From: Lichenicola sp964658455
Lineage (GTDB): Bacteria > Pseudomonadota > Alphaproteobacteria > Acetobacterales > Acetobacteraceae
DNA: 64,000 nucleotides
NCBI GenBank assembly: GCA_964658455.1
Contig: CAZZZA010000002.1
Coordinates: 6,067 to 70,066, forward strand
Direction: 5' to 3'
The notes beneath the pieces were generated by a model. That model was given only the letters and a program-made list of their open reading frames with translations, had not been told where the DNA came from and searched no databases. This document shows, in pieces, positions 1-9,325 of the stretch; positions within the stretch are counted from its first letter, which is position 1, and each line of letters starts with the position of its first letter. The position numbers and the translations under genes were made by a program.

Positions 1-551
1 CCACCCGGGACGCGATCGAAGTGCGGCTGGTGCTAGCCGAGGTGCCGGTGACGCTGATCGATACCGCCGGGCTGCGCGACAGCGACGATCCGCTGGAGGC
101 CGAGGGGGTGCGCCGCGCCCGCCGGCACGCGGCGATGGCGGACCTGGTGCTGCACGTGGCGTGCGGACCGGACCCGGAGCCCGAGGCAGAGTCCATCTCC
201 GGGCCCGGCCTGCTGGTGTGGAACAAGGCCGATCTGCACCCGGCGCCGGCCGGCTGGCTCGGCGTCAGCGCCCGCACCGGACAGGGTCTGGACCGGCTCG
301 AGCGCGACCTGGCCGATGCGGTCTCCGCCATCACCGGCGGCGCCGGGCCGGCGCCGCTGACCCGCGCCCGGCACCGCGCCGGGATCGAGGAGGCGCTGGC
401 GCAGCTGCACGACGCGGCGGCGCTGCCGCTGCCGGAGCTGCGCGGCGAGGCGCTGCGGCTGGCGATGCAGGCGCTCGGGCGGCTGACCGGCCGGGTCGGC
501 GTCGAGGACCTGCTCGACACCGTGTTCAGCCAGTTCTGCATCGGCAAATAG
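1..551 (+). CDS. mnmE: tRNA modification GTPase MnmE (C-terminal part)
   Basis: The reading frame is open from base 3, so this is the last 182 residues of a gene that begins outside the window. MnmE works with MnmG to build 5-(carboxymethyl)aminomethyl-uridine at the wobble base of some tRNAs. Visible GTPase motifs are the switch I TRD at the very start, the G3 box in LIDTAGLRD and the G4 box NKAD. The protein ends in FCIGK, the C-terminal Cys motif of the family that is needed for tRNA modification. The partner gene mnmG starts about 30 bases downstream. The identification is secure; only the N-terminal folate-binding domain is missing because of the window edge. Confidence 0.97.
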   Translation, partial: TRDAIEVRLVLAEVPVTLIDTAGLRDSDDPLEAEGVRRARRHAAMADLVLHVACGPDPEPEAESISGPGLLVWNKADLHPAPAGWLGVSARTGQGLDRLERDLADAVSAITGGAGPAPLTRARHRAGIEEALAQLHDAAALPLPELRGEALRLAMQALGRLTGRVGVEDLLDTVFSQFCIGK

Positions 552-583
552 GGCGCGATGCGCTAAGAGACGGCACGCCACGG

Positions 584-2451
<1,868 letters not shown>

Positions 2452-2452
<1 letters not shown>

Positions 2453-3066
2453 TGCGAGACGGCCCGCCGCTGCCGGCGGAGACGGTGGCGCGGCTGGAGC
2501 AATTCGCCACGCTGCTGCGCCGCTGGAACCGGCACATCAACCTGGTCTCGCCCAAAGATATCGACCAGCTCTGGCCGCGCCACATCGCCGACAGCCTGCA
2601 GCTCGCCGGCGACCTCGCCCCCGGCGCCGCCGTCACCGATCTCGGCTCCGGCGGCGGCTTCCCCGGGCTGGTGCTGGCGATCGCCACCGCCAACCCGGTC
2701 ACGCTGGTGGAGAGCGACCAGCGCAAGGCGAGCTTCCTGCGCGAGGCGGCGCGCGCCACCGGGGCGCCGGCGATCGTGGTGGCCGACCGTATCGAACAGG
2801 CGGCGATCGCGCCGGCGCCGTTCGTCACCGCGCGCGCCCTGGCGCCGCTGCCGCTGCTGCTCGACTGGGCGCACCGGCTGCTGGCGCCGGGCGGCTTCTG
2901 CCTGTTCCTGAAGGGCCGGAGCGTCGACGACGAATTGACCCGGGCTGCCGCGGAATGGCACATGACGGTCTCCAGACGCCCGAGTCGGACCAGCCCGGAC
3001 GGCGTCATCCTCACATTGAGTGAACTCAGGCGTGTCAGAGACCCCGACCGGGCGATCGGGCGATAG
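2452..3066 (+). CDS. rsmG: 16S rRNA (guanine-527 N7) methyltransferase RsmG (GidB)
   Basis: Methylates N7 of G527 in 16S rRNA using S-adenosylmethionine; 204 residues, the normal size. The family features visible are the N-terminal helix with RWNRHINLVSPKD, then HIADSLQL, and the SAM-binding motif DLGSGGGFPGL near residues 63-73, followed by VESDQRKASFL. The ATG overlaps the mnmG stop codon. The 3' end overlaps the parA frame by 47 bases if parA starts at 3020. Identification rests on the motifs and on the conserved neighbourhood. Confidence 0.95.
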
Positions 3067-3889
3067 GTCCGTCGCTGCCGACCCGAAACCGCCGCACATC
3101 ATCGCGGTCGCCAACCAGAAGGGCGGCGTCGGCAAGACCACGACCGCGATCAACCTGGCCACGGCGCTGGCGGCGCGGGCGCATCGCGTGCTGCTGATCG
3201 ATCTCGACCCGCAGGGCAACGCCTCCACCGGGCTCGGCATCAGCTACGCCAGCCGGCGCGCCGGCAGCTATGCGCTGATCGCCGAGAACGCGCCGCTGGC
3301 CGGCCTCGCCTGCGCCACCGAGATCGACGGGTTGCGGCTGGTGCCGGCCGACAACGAGCTGGCCGGGGCCGAGATCGAGCTGGTCGACCGTCCACGCCGC
3401 GAATACTGCCTGCGCGACGCGCTCTCGGCGGTGGCCGACGGCCCGGCGATCGACATCGTGCTGATCGACTGCCCGCCGAGCCTGGGTCTGCTGACCCTGA
3501 ACGCGCTGGTGGCGGCGCATTCGGTGCTGGTGCCGCTGCAATGCGAGTTCTTCGCGCTGGAGGGCGTCAGCCAGCTGATCCGCACCATCGACCGGGTGCG
3601 GCGCGCCTTCAACCCGGCGCTGCGGCTGCAGGGGCTGGTGCTGACCATGTTCGACCGCCGCAACAACCTCTCCGAGCTGGTGGCCGCCGACGCCCGCGGC
3701 TTCTTCGGCGAGCAGGTGCTCGACACCGTGATCCCGCGCAACATCCGCATCTCCGAGGCGCAGAGCCACGGCAAGCCGGCGCATCTCTACGATCCGAAAT
3801 CCAGCGGCGCGGTAGCGTATGCCAGGCTGGCCGACGAGGTGGTGACGCGCATGGCGGCGTCGCCGGCCAGCCTGCGCGAGCGGGCGTGA
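3020..3889 (+). CDS. parA: Chromosome partitioning ATPase ParA (Soj)
   Basis: Walker-type ATPase that moves ParB-parS complexes and so segregates the origin region. The deviant Walker A box KGGVGKT lies at residues 34-40, followed by the A' motif LLIDLDPQGNAS and the Walker B region VLIDCPPSLG. Length 289 residues is slightly above the family norm because of an N-terminal tail. The frame opens with GTG at 3020; a second GTG at 3032 (reading M-S-E-T-P-T) is a good alternative and would reduce the overlap with rsmG. parB follows after two bases, so the pair is one operon. Being next to mnmG/rsmG marks this as the chromosomal, not plasmid, partition locus. Confidence 0.96.
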   Translation: MNSGVSETPTGRSGDRSVAADPKPPHIIAVANQKGGVGKTTTAINLATALAARAHRVLLIDLDPQGNASTGLGISYASRRAGSYALIAENAPLAGLACATEIDGLRLVPADNELAGAEIELVDRPRREYCLRDALSAVADGPAIDIVLIDCPPSLGLLTLNALVAAHSVLVPLQCEFFALEGVSQLIRTIDRVRRAFNPALRLQGLVLTMFDRRNNLSELVAADARGFFGEQVLDTVIPRNIRISEAQSHGKPAHLYDPKSSGAVAYARLADEVVTRMAASPASLRERA

Positions 3890-3891
3890 CG

Positions 3892-4779
3892 ATGAAGCGC
3901 AAGGAGCCGGCGCCGCCGCGTCTGGGGCGTGGTCTGGCGGCCCTGCTCGGCGACAGCCAGCCCGATGCCGGGGCGCTGCGCGCGACCAGGGCCGCCGGCA
4001 TCCATCCGGTGCCGGTCGAACTGCTCGAGGCCGGCCCGTTCCAGCCGAGGCAGACGATGCAGCCGGAGCCGCTGGAGGAGCTGGCGAGCTCGATCCGCGC
4101 CCGCGGCATCCTGCAGCCGATCCTGGCGCGGCCGCATCCCGGACAGCCGGGCCGCTACCAGATCATCGCCGGCGAGCGGCGCTGGCGCGCGGCGCAGATG
4201 GCCGGGCTGCACGAGGTCCCGGTCCATGTGCGCGACCTGCCGGATGCCGACGCGATGGCGGCGTCGCTGGTCGAGAACCTGCAGCGCAGCGATCTCAACG
4301 CGATCGAGGAGGCGGAGGGGCTGCAGCGGCTGCTGGGCGAGTTCGCGATGACCCAGGAACAGCTGGCCGGCGCGGTCGGCAAGTCGCGCAGCCATGTCGC
4401 CAACACCATCCGGCTGCTGCACCTGCCGGAAGCGGTCCGGCACGAGGTCATCACCGGCGCGCTGACCGCCGGCCATGCCCGGGCGCTGATCAACCATCCC
4501 GACCCGGCGAAGGCGGCCCAGGCGGTGATCGCCAGACGCCTCTCGGTGCGCCAGACCGAACAGATGGTGCAGAGCCAGGCCAGCGCCGCCACCGTCGCCG
4601 GCACGCCTGCCGTCGCGGCGGCGCGTCGCGATCCGGAACTCGCCGCCCTGGAACGGCGGCTGCGCGAGACGCTCGGCGTCCGGGTGGATCTGCAGTTCAA
4701 CGGCCGCGGCGGCCAGCTCCGGCTGTACTACGAGTCGCTCGACCAGCTCGACGGGCTGCTGGCGCTGCTCAACCCCTGA
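3892..4779 (+). CDS. parB: Chromosome partitioning protein ParB
   Basis: CTP-dependent DNA clamp that loads at parS sites near the origin; 295 residues. The N-terminal tail RLGRGLAALLGD is the ParA-stimulating segment typical of chromosomal ParB. The CTPase domain shows the arginine patch GERRWRA at residues 94-100 and the ENLQRSDLN motif at 128-136. A helix-turn-helix follows around residues 150-185 (reading QLAGAVGKSRSHVANTIRLL), and a C-terminal dimerisation domain closes the protein. The start ATG lies two bases after the parA stop. I did not find a convincing parS sequence in the window. Confidence 0.96.
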   Translation: MKRKEPAPPRLGRGLAALLGDSQPDAGALRATRAAGIHPVPVELLEAGPFQPRQTMQPEPLEELASSIRARGILQPILARPHPGQPGRYQIIAGERRWRAAQMAGLHEVPVHVRDLPDADAMAASLVENLQRSDLNAIEEAEGLQRLLGEFAMTQEQLAGAVGKSRSHVANTIRLLHLPEAVRHEVITGALTAGHARALINHPDPAKAAQAVIARRLSVRQTEQMVQSQASAATVAGTPAVAAARRDPELAALERRLRETLGVRVDLQFNGRGGQLRLYYESLDQLDGLLALLNP

Positions 4780-4796
4780 ATTCCGGCCGACGCCCC

Positions 4797-4826
4797 TTGC
4801 CCCCGCGCGACCAGCGCTGCTATAGC
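4797..4826 (+). promoter_or_regulatory. Sigma-70 type promoter for tRNA-Lys
   Basis: TTGCCC at 4797-4802 and TATAGC at 4821-4826 are separated by 18 bases. The likely start point is near 4833, about 30 bases before the tRNA. The tRNA-Ala gene at 7466 has the same kind of promoter (TTGCCA, 17 bases, TATATG), which supports the call. Confidence 0.6.
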
Positions 4827-4861
4827 GCCGTCACCGTGCAGGGCCCCCCAGGCCCGAGGAC

Positions 4862-4937
<76 letters not shown>

Positions 4938-4979
4938 TGGTTCTCCAAGATCCGGCGCTCGCATCCATGATCCCGGTTC

Positions 4980-5432
4980 TCAGAACGGCTGCACGATCGC
5001 CATGATCACGATCACCAGCATCAGCAGCGTCGGCACCTCGTTCGCCATCCGGTAGAAGCGGTGCGGGCGGGTGTTGCGGTCGTGCAGGAAGTCCTTGCGC
5101 CAGCGTGCGCAGGCGCCGTGGAAGCCGATCATCGCCAGCACCGAGACGAGCTTGGTCCACCACCAGCCGGCATGCCAGTCCACCGCCCCCGGCGTCAGGA
5201 TCAGCAGCACGCCGAAGCCCAGCGCGGCGAGCATCGCCGGGGTGGTGATCTGGCGCAGCAGCTTGCGCTCCATCACCTTGAAACCCTCGCTCTGCGCCGA
5301 GCCGGGTGCCGCGGCGCAGTGATAGACGAACAGCCGCGGCAGGTAGAACAGCCCGGCCATCCAGGCGATCACCGCGATCACGTGGAAGGCCTTCTCCCAC
5401 AGCAGCCAGGGCGCCAGCGCGGCGACGGTCAT
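4980..5432 (-). CDS. hemJ: Protoporphyrinogen IX oxidase HemJ (CopD-like membrane protein)
   Basis: A 150-residue integral membrane protein with about four hydrophobic helices. It resembles HemJ, the enzyme that oxidises protoporphyrinogen IX to protoporphyrin IX in many alphaproteobacteria that lack HemY and HemG. The first helix has LWEKAFHVIAVIAWMAG, with a His that fits the conserved family position, and GLFYLPRLFVYH follows. A second conserved block is RWRKDFLHDRNTRPHRFYR. The start codon overlaps the hemE stop in an ATGA junction, so the two heme genes are co-translated. The frame runs upstream through hemE, but that extension has no heme-protein features. Confidence 0.9.
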   Translation of the reverse strand: MTVAALAPWLLWEKAFHVIAVIAWMAGLFYLPRLFVYHCAAAPGSAQSEGFKVMERKLLRQITTPAMLAALGFGVLLILTPGAVDWHAGWWWTKLVSVLAMIGFHGACARWRKDFLHDRNTRPHRFYRMANEVPTLLMLVIVIMAIVQPF

Positions 5433-6493
5433 ACCCGACGCACCGCATCGACCAGCTGGCCGACATGCTCCGGCGGGGTCTGCGGCAGCACCCCGTGGCC
5501 GAGATTGAACACGTGCGGCCGATCCCGCATCGAATCCCGGATCGCCTGCGCCTGCGCCGTCAGCGTGTCGCCGCCGGCCAGGAGGCAGAGCGGATCGAGA
5601 TTGCCCTGCAGCGCCACCGTGTCCGGCACCAGGGCGGCGGCCATCGACAGGTCGGCGGCGGTGTCCAGTGCCATCGCATCGACCGCGGTCTCCTGCGCGT
5701 AGCGCCCGACCATCAGGCCGCCGAGACGGGGGAAGCCGACGATCGGCACGCCGGGATGGCGCTGCCTGATCATGTCGACGATGCGTCGGCTCGGCGCGAT
5801 CACGTGCCGGGCGAACTGCGGCGGCGGCAACAGCCCGGCCCAGCTGTCGAACAGCATCACCGCCTCGGCGCCGGCATCGATCTGATCGCACAGCATCGCC
5901 GCGGTGCTTCGGGTCAGCAGGTCGATCAGCCGGTCGAACAGGTCGGGCTCGGCATAGGCCATCCGCCTGACCTCGGCGAACTCCTTCGAGCCGCCGCCCT
6001 CGACCATGTAGCAAGCGACGGTGAAGGGCGAGCCGGCGAAGCCGATCAGGGTGGTGGCGCCGGGCCGGGCGGCGCCGAGCACCGCCGGATCGTCCGGGCT
6101 GTCGAACGACCGCCGCAGCCGCCGCAACGTCTCCATCACCGGGGCGGTCGCCTCGGCCACCCGGTCCGGCCGCAGCCGGTCCAGGTCGGCGGCGGTGCGG
6201 ATCGGCTCGAGCACCGGACCGACATTCTCCACGAAGCGCAGCGGCTGGCCCATCGCCCAGGGCAGGATCAGGATGTCGCTGAACAGGATCGCGCCATCCA
6301 TCGCATAGCGGCGGATCGGCTGCAGGGTGATCTCTGTGGCGATGTCCGGCGTCATGCAGCGGGTGATGAAGTCCGCCTGCGAGCGGAGCGCACGGAACTC
6401 GGGCAGGTAGCGCCCGGCCTGGCGCATCAGCCAGATCGGCGGCGGCCAGACCGGCTCGCCATGCAGCACACGCAGCAGCTTTTTCTCGGTCAT
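5429..6493 (-). CDS. hemE: Uroporphyrinogen decarboxylase
   Basis: Decarboxylates the four acetate side chains of uroporphyrinogen III to give coproporphyrinogen III; 354 residues, full length. Signature regions are PIWLMRQAGRYLPE near residues 18-31 (with the conserved Arg residues), AILFSDIL, and GFAGSPFTVACYM. The C-terminus has FNLGHGVLPQTPPE. It is transcribed away from the intergenic region 6494-6801, as hemE is in other alphaproteobacteria where that gap is the chromosomal origin. It overlaps hemJ by four bases. Confidence 0.97.
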   Translation of the reverse strand: MTEKKLLRVLHGEPVWPPPIWLMRQAGRYLPEFRALRSQADFITRCMTPDIATEITLQPIRRYAMDGAILFSDILILPWAMGQPLRFVENVGPVLEPIRTAADLDRLRPDRVAEATAPVMETLRRLRRSFDSPDDPAVLGAARPGATTLIGFAGSPFTVACYMVEGGGSKEFAEVRRMAYAEPDLFDRLIDLLTRSTAAMLCDQIDAGAEAVMLFDSWAGLLPPPQFARHVIAPSRRIVDMIRQRHPGVPIVGFPRLGGLMVGRYAQETAVDAMALDTAADLSMAAALVPDTVALQGNLDPLCLLAGGDTLTAQAQAIRDSMRDRPHVFNLGHGVLPQTPPEHVGQLVDAVRRV

Positions 6494-6801
6494 GCCCCGA
6501 TCCGTCCGACTATGACCAAGGTCTAATCATGAAAGAAGAAGAAGAAAATGGCGGGAGTCTTAAGAGGGCCTGTGGATGTCGGGGTACCCGGATCGCCGGA
6601 AATGTACCCCGGTTTGCCCACAGCGCGGGCCGCGTGCAACGTCCTGTTCCGGCGCGGTTTTCGCGACTTGTCCAGATTCCGGCCGCCCGGCGCTGTGTAC
6701 AACTCCAGCCCTGCCGGCTGTGTACCGTTCATCCCCAGGACTCGGTACTGCCGGCATCCTGGGCCGATTCCACTCCCGTGTACCCCAGGACTCCCGCACC
6801 C
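6494..6801. other. Candidate chromosomal replication origin (oriC) between hemE and maf
   Basis: This 308-base gap lies between divergent hemE and maf, with parAB about 2 kb away. That is the position of oriC in Caulobacter and relatives. It holds several 7-of-9 matches to the DnaA box TTATCCACA: 6571-6579 (complement, with ATCCACA intact), 6614-6622, 6668-6676, 6694-6702 (complement) and 6729-6737. A purine-rich AT tract lies at 6528-6549 next to hemE. The 11-base repeat CCCCAGGACTC occurs at 6733-6743 and 6783-6793, exactly 50 bases apart, and GTAC-containing words recur. I see no full CtrA box here. The open frames crossing this gap are not convincing genes. The call rests mainly on gene context. 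Confidence 0.6.
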
Positions 6802-7410
6802 ATGACCACGCCGCTGCAGACCGCGACTCCGACGCTCATCCTGGCCAGCGCCTCCACGGCGCGCCTGGCGCTGCTGCGCGCTGCCGGCCTGCGGGTGACC
6901 GCCAGGCCCTCGATGCTCGACGAGCGGGCGATCAAGCAGGCGACGGCCGATGCGGGCGAGGCGGCGCTGCTTCTGGCCGACGCCAAGGCAGCCAGCCTGG
7001 ACGCGATCGCGCCGGACGCGCTGATCCTCGGCGCCGACCAGATCCTGACCTGCGACGGACGGCGGTTCGACAAGCCGTCCGACCGCGCCGAGGCGGCGGC
7101 GCACCTGCGCGCGCTGCGCGGCCGCACCCATACGCTGCAGACCGCGCTGGTCTGCCGCCGAGGCGGCCGCGCCGTCTGGCGCCACCTCGCCACCCCCAGC
7201 CTGTCGATGCGGCCGGTCTCCGATCGCTTCATCGACAGCTACCTGGCGCTGGAGGGCGACCGGGTGCTCTCGAGCGTCGGCGCCTACCGGCTGGAAGGGC
7301 CCGGCGCGCTGCTGTTCGAGGCGGTGGACGGCGAACATGCCGCCATACTCGGGCTGCCGATGCTGGCGCTGCTGGGCTTCCTGCGCGGCCAAGGCGTGCT
7401 GCTGGCCTGA
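6802..7410 (+). CDS. maf: Maf family nucleoside triphosphate pyrophosphatase
   Basis: A 202-residue Maf/YhdE-type protein that hydrolyses non-canonical or pyrimidine nucleoside triphosphates to monophosphates. The N-terminal LILASASTARLALLRAAG corresponds to the family motif (S-x-S-x-R-x-x-L-L). The sequence GADQIL carries the catalytic Asp, and RRFDKPSDRAEA and SVGAYRLEG follow. I chose the ATG at 6802 because the family motif starts ten residues later; the open frame extends back over the origin region without homology. Maf is a usual neighbour of the origin in alphaproteobacteria. The aroE-coaE-dnaQ genes that often follow it are absent here and tRNA-Ala comes next. Confidence 0.93.
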   Translation: MTTPLQTATPTLILASASTARLALLRAAGLRVTARPSMLDERAIKQATADAGEAALLLADAKAASLDAIAPDALILGADQILTCDGRRFDKPSDRAEAAAHLRALRGRTHTLQTALVCRRGGRAVWRHLATPSLSMRPVSDRFIDSYLALEGDRVLSSVGAYRLEGPGALLFEAVDGEHAAILGLPMLALLGFLRGQGVLLA

Positions 7411-7420
7411 CCGCGCGCTC

Positions 7421-7449
7421 TTGCCACCCGGTCAACGCACGGCTATATG
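7421..7449 (+). promoter_or_regulatory. Sigma-70 type promoter for tRNA-Ala
   Basis: TTGCCA at 7421-7426 and TATATG at 7444-7449 are 17 bases apart. The predicted start is near 7456, ten bases before the tRNA. Confidence 0.65.
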
Positions 7450-7465
7450 CGCGCCACCCGAAGAC

Positions 7466-7541
7466 GGGGCCGTAGCTCAGTTGGTAGAGCGCCTGAATGG
7501 CATTCAGGAGGTCAGGGGTTCGATTCCCCTCGGCTCCACCA
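7466..7541 (+). tRNA. tRNA-Ala (anticodon GGC)
   Basis: A 76-base cloverleaf with acceptor strands GGGGCCG and CGGCTCC (one G-U pair). The D-arm reads GCTCAGTTGGTAGAGC and the anticodon loop ATGGCAT carries GGC. The T-arm contains GGTTCGATTCC and CCA is encoded. Translating it gives the familiar artefact AVAQLVER, which should not be annotated as protein. Confidence 0.97.
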
Positions 7542-7573
7542 GGCCGGACGACCGGGCAGAAAATGCCGCCCGG

Positions 7574-7588
7574 TTAACGTCGCCTTAG
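7574..7588. promoter_or_regulatory. CtrA box upstream of fliF
   Basis: TTAA-CGTCGCC-TTAG matches the CtrA consensus TTAA-N7-TTAA at 7 of 8 positions. It lies 87 bases before fliF. The same TTAG variant occurs before flgK at 55968. CtrA activates class II flagellar operons in Caulobacter, so activation of this operon by the ctrA product encoded at 18750-19484 is inferred. Confidence 0.6.
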
Positions 7589-7640
7589 CATCTCCCTGAC
7601 ATTCTCGCCGCGACGGCATGGTGCCGCGCCGAGGATACAG

Positions 7641-7679
7641 ATGATGGCCCGGACCCTGCGCCGCGATCCCTGCCGATGA
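7641..7679 (+). CDS. Possible 12-codon leader peptide translationally coupled to fliF
   Basis: An ATG at 7641, preceded by a GAGGA ribosome-binding site at 7631-7635, opens a frame of 12 codons (MMARTLRRDPCR). Its TGA at 7677-7679 overlaps the fliF ATG at 7676 as ATGA. fliF itself has no good Shine-Dalgarno sequence before 7676. A leader that delivers ribosomes to fliF would explain this. No homology is claimed; it could be chance. Confidence 0.4.
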   Translation: MMARTLRRDPCR

Positions 7680-9325
7680 AGCCGCTGCTCGACGGGTTGC
7701 GCGCGCTCGGTGTCGCCAAGCTCGCGGCCATGGGGGTGGTCGGGGTCGGCATCCTGGCGATGCTGGGCGTGCTGGTGTCGCAGAGCGGCAGCCACCCGCA
7801 GATGGCGCTGCTCTATGGCGATCTCGACCTGCGCGAGGCCGGCCAGATGGCCGAGCAGCTCGACAAGGCGCATATCCCGCACGCGCTGGCCGGCCAGGAC
7901 GACCGGCTGATGGTGCCGGTCGACCAGGTCGCCACCGCACGGCTGCTGCTCGCCAAGGCCGGCATGCCGTCGGGCGGGTCGGTCGGCTACGAGATCTTCG
8001 ACCGTGGCGACAACCTGACCGCCACCCAGTTCGAGCAGACCATCAACCAGACCCGTGCCCTGGAAGGCGAGCTGTCGCGCTCGGTGCGGCTGATCAGCGG
8101 CGTGCGCGCGGCGCGCATCCACCTGGTGCTGCCGCATCGTGAGCCGTTCGCCACCGAGCAGGTCCCGGCGCAGGCCAGCGTGCTGCTGTCGATGTCCGGC
8201 GGCACCCGCATGGATGCAGAGGGCGTGCAGGCTGTCGTCAACCTCGTCGCCGCGGCGGTACCGGGCCTGCGGGCGCAGAACATCGCCATCATCGACAACC
8301 ACGGCACCGTGCTGGCCCGCGCCGGCAGCCCGTCCGGACCGGACAGCCCGCTCGCCACCGTCGACGAGCAGCGTCGCGCCACCGAACTGCGTCTCGCCCG
8401 CGCGGTCGAGGAGATGCTCGAGCCCTCGCTCGGCGCCGACCATGTGCGCGCCGAGGCCGCGGTCAGCATGAACACCGACCAGGTGCGCGAGACCAGCGAG
8501 ACCTATGATCCCGGCCAGCAGGTGCTGCGCAGCCAGCAGACGGTGAGCGACAAGAACCGCAACACCGAAGCCGAGACCAACACCTCGGTGCAGAACAACC
8601 TGCCCAACGCGCCGGCGGCGCAGACTCCCGCCGGCAGCCAGCAGGATCGCCAGGAGGAGACCAACAATTACGAGATCGGCAAGGTCGTGCGCACGCTGGT
8701 GCAGGATCAGCCGCGACTGGCCCGGATCAGCCTCGCCGTCATGGTCGACGGCATCGTCGCCAAGGCCGCGGACGGCAAGCCGAGCTGGCAGCCGCGCGGC
8801 AAGGACGAACTCGATCGCATCGCGACCCTGGTCAAGAGCGCGATCGGCTACGACGAGAAGCGCGGCGACACCGTCAGCGTGGTGTCGATGCCGTTCACCG
8901 AGCACGCGGTCGACGCGCCGGTGGCGCAGGCCGGGTGGTTCGGGCTGAAGCCCGACCATATCGACCTCGCCCATGTCGGCCAATCCGTGATGCTCGGCCT
9001 GTTCATGCTGGCGGCGCTGCTGTTCGTGGTCCGGCCGATGGTCAACCGTCTGACCGAGGCGGCCCCGGCGCGGCCGGATACCGCCTCGCTGCTCGCAGGA
9101 CCAGGCGCGGTCGCGCGTCCCGCCCTGGCCGGTCCGCCGGGCACGGCGCTGGTGGCGCTCGACCAGCTCGCGGCACCCGCCGAGGAGGACATGGTCACCG
9201 TCACCAACGTCAACGGCCGCCTCCGCGCGGCGTCGCTTCGCCAGATCGTGACCCTGGTGAACCAGCATCCAGAGGAGAGCCTCAACATCCTCCGTGGCTG
9301 GCTCGCGAAGGAGGCAAGCCAATGA
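7676..9325 (+). CDS. fliF: Flagellar MS-ring protein FliF
   Basis: Forms the MS ring in the inner membrane, the first structure of the basal body; 549 residues. A transmembrane helix near residues 13-35 is followed by the periplasmic YscJ/FliF domain, with LYGDLDLREAGQMAEQLDKA and VRAARIHLVLP. A second transmembrane helix lies near 435-455, and the cytoplasmic tail ends in HPEESLNILRGWL, the FliG-binding segment. The start is set by the ATGA junction with the short upstream frame. fliG follows with overlap, opening an operon that runs to flhG. A CtrA box lies 87 bases upstream. Confidence 0.96.
   Translation: MKPLLDGLRALGVAKLAAMGVVGVGILAMLGVLVSQSGSHPQMALLYGDLDLREAGQMAEQLDKAHIPHALAGQDDRLMVPVDQVATARLLLAKAGMPSGGSVGYEIFDRGDNLTATQFEQTINQTRALEGELSRSVRLISGVRAARIHLVLPHREPFATEQVPAQASVLLSMSGGTRMDAEGVQAVVNLVAAAVPGLRAQNIAIIDNHGTVLARAGSPSGPDSPLATVDEQRRATELRLARAVEEMLEPSLGADHVRAEAAVSMNTDQVRETSETYDPGQQVLRSQQTVSDKNRNTEAETNTSVQNNLPNAPAAQTPAGSQQDRQEETNNYEIGKVVRTLVQDQPRLARISLAVMVDGIVAKAADGKPSWQPRGKDELDRIATLVKSAIGYDEKRGDTVSVVSMPFTEHAVDAPVAQAGWFGLKPDHIDLAHVGQSVMLGLFMLAALLFVVRPMVNRLTEAAPARPDTASLLAGPGAVARPALAGPPGTALVALDQLAAPAEEDMVTVTNVNGRLRAASLRQIVTLVNQHPEESLNILRGWLAKEASQ

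Noticed and set aside
161..583. N-terminal extension of mnmG into mnmE
   Set aside because: The extra residues are an Arg/Ala/Gly-rich shadow of mnmE; the MnmG fold starts at about 605.
5383..5398. CACGTG core near 5390 as a parS site
   Set aside because: Flanks match the parS consensus poorly and the word encodes conserved His-Val residues in HemJ. Another CACGTG in hemE is equally poor.
7337..7588. Open frame spanning tRNA-Ala
   Set aside because: The AVAQLVER-type translation is the well-known product of reading a tRNA gene as protein.
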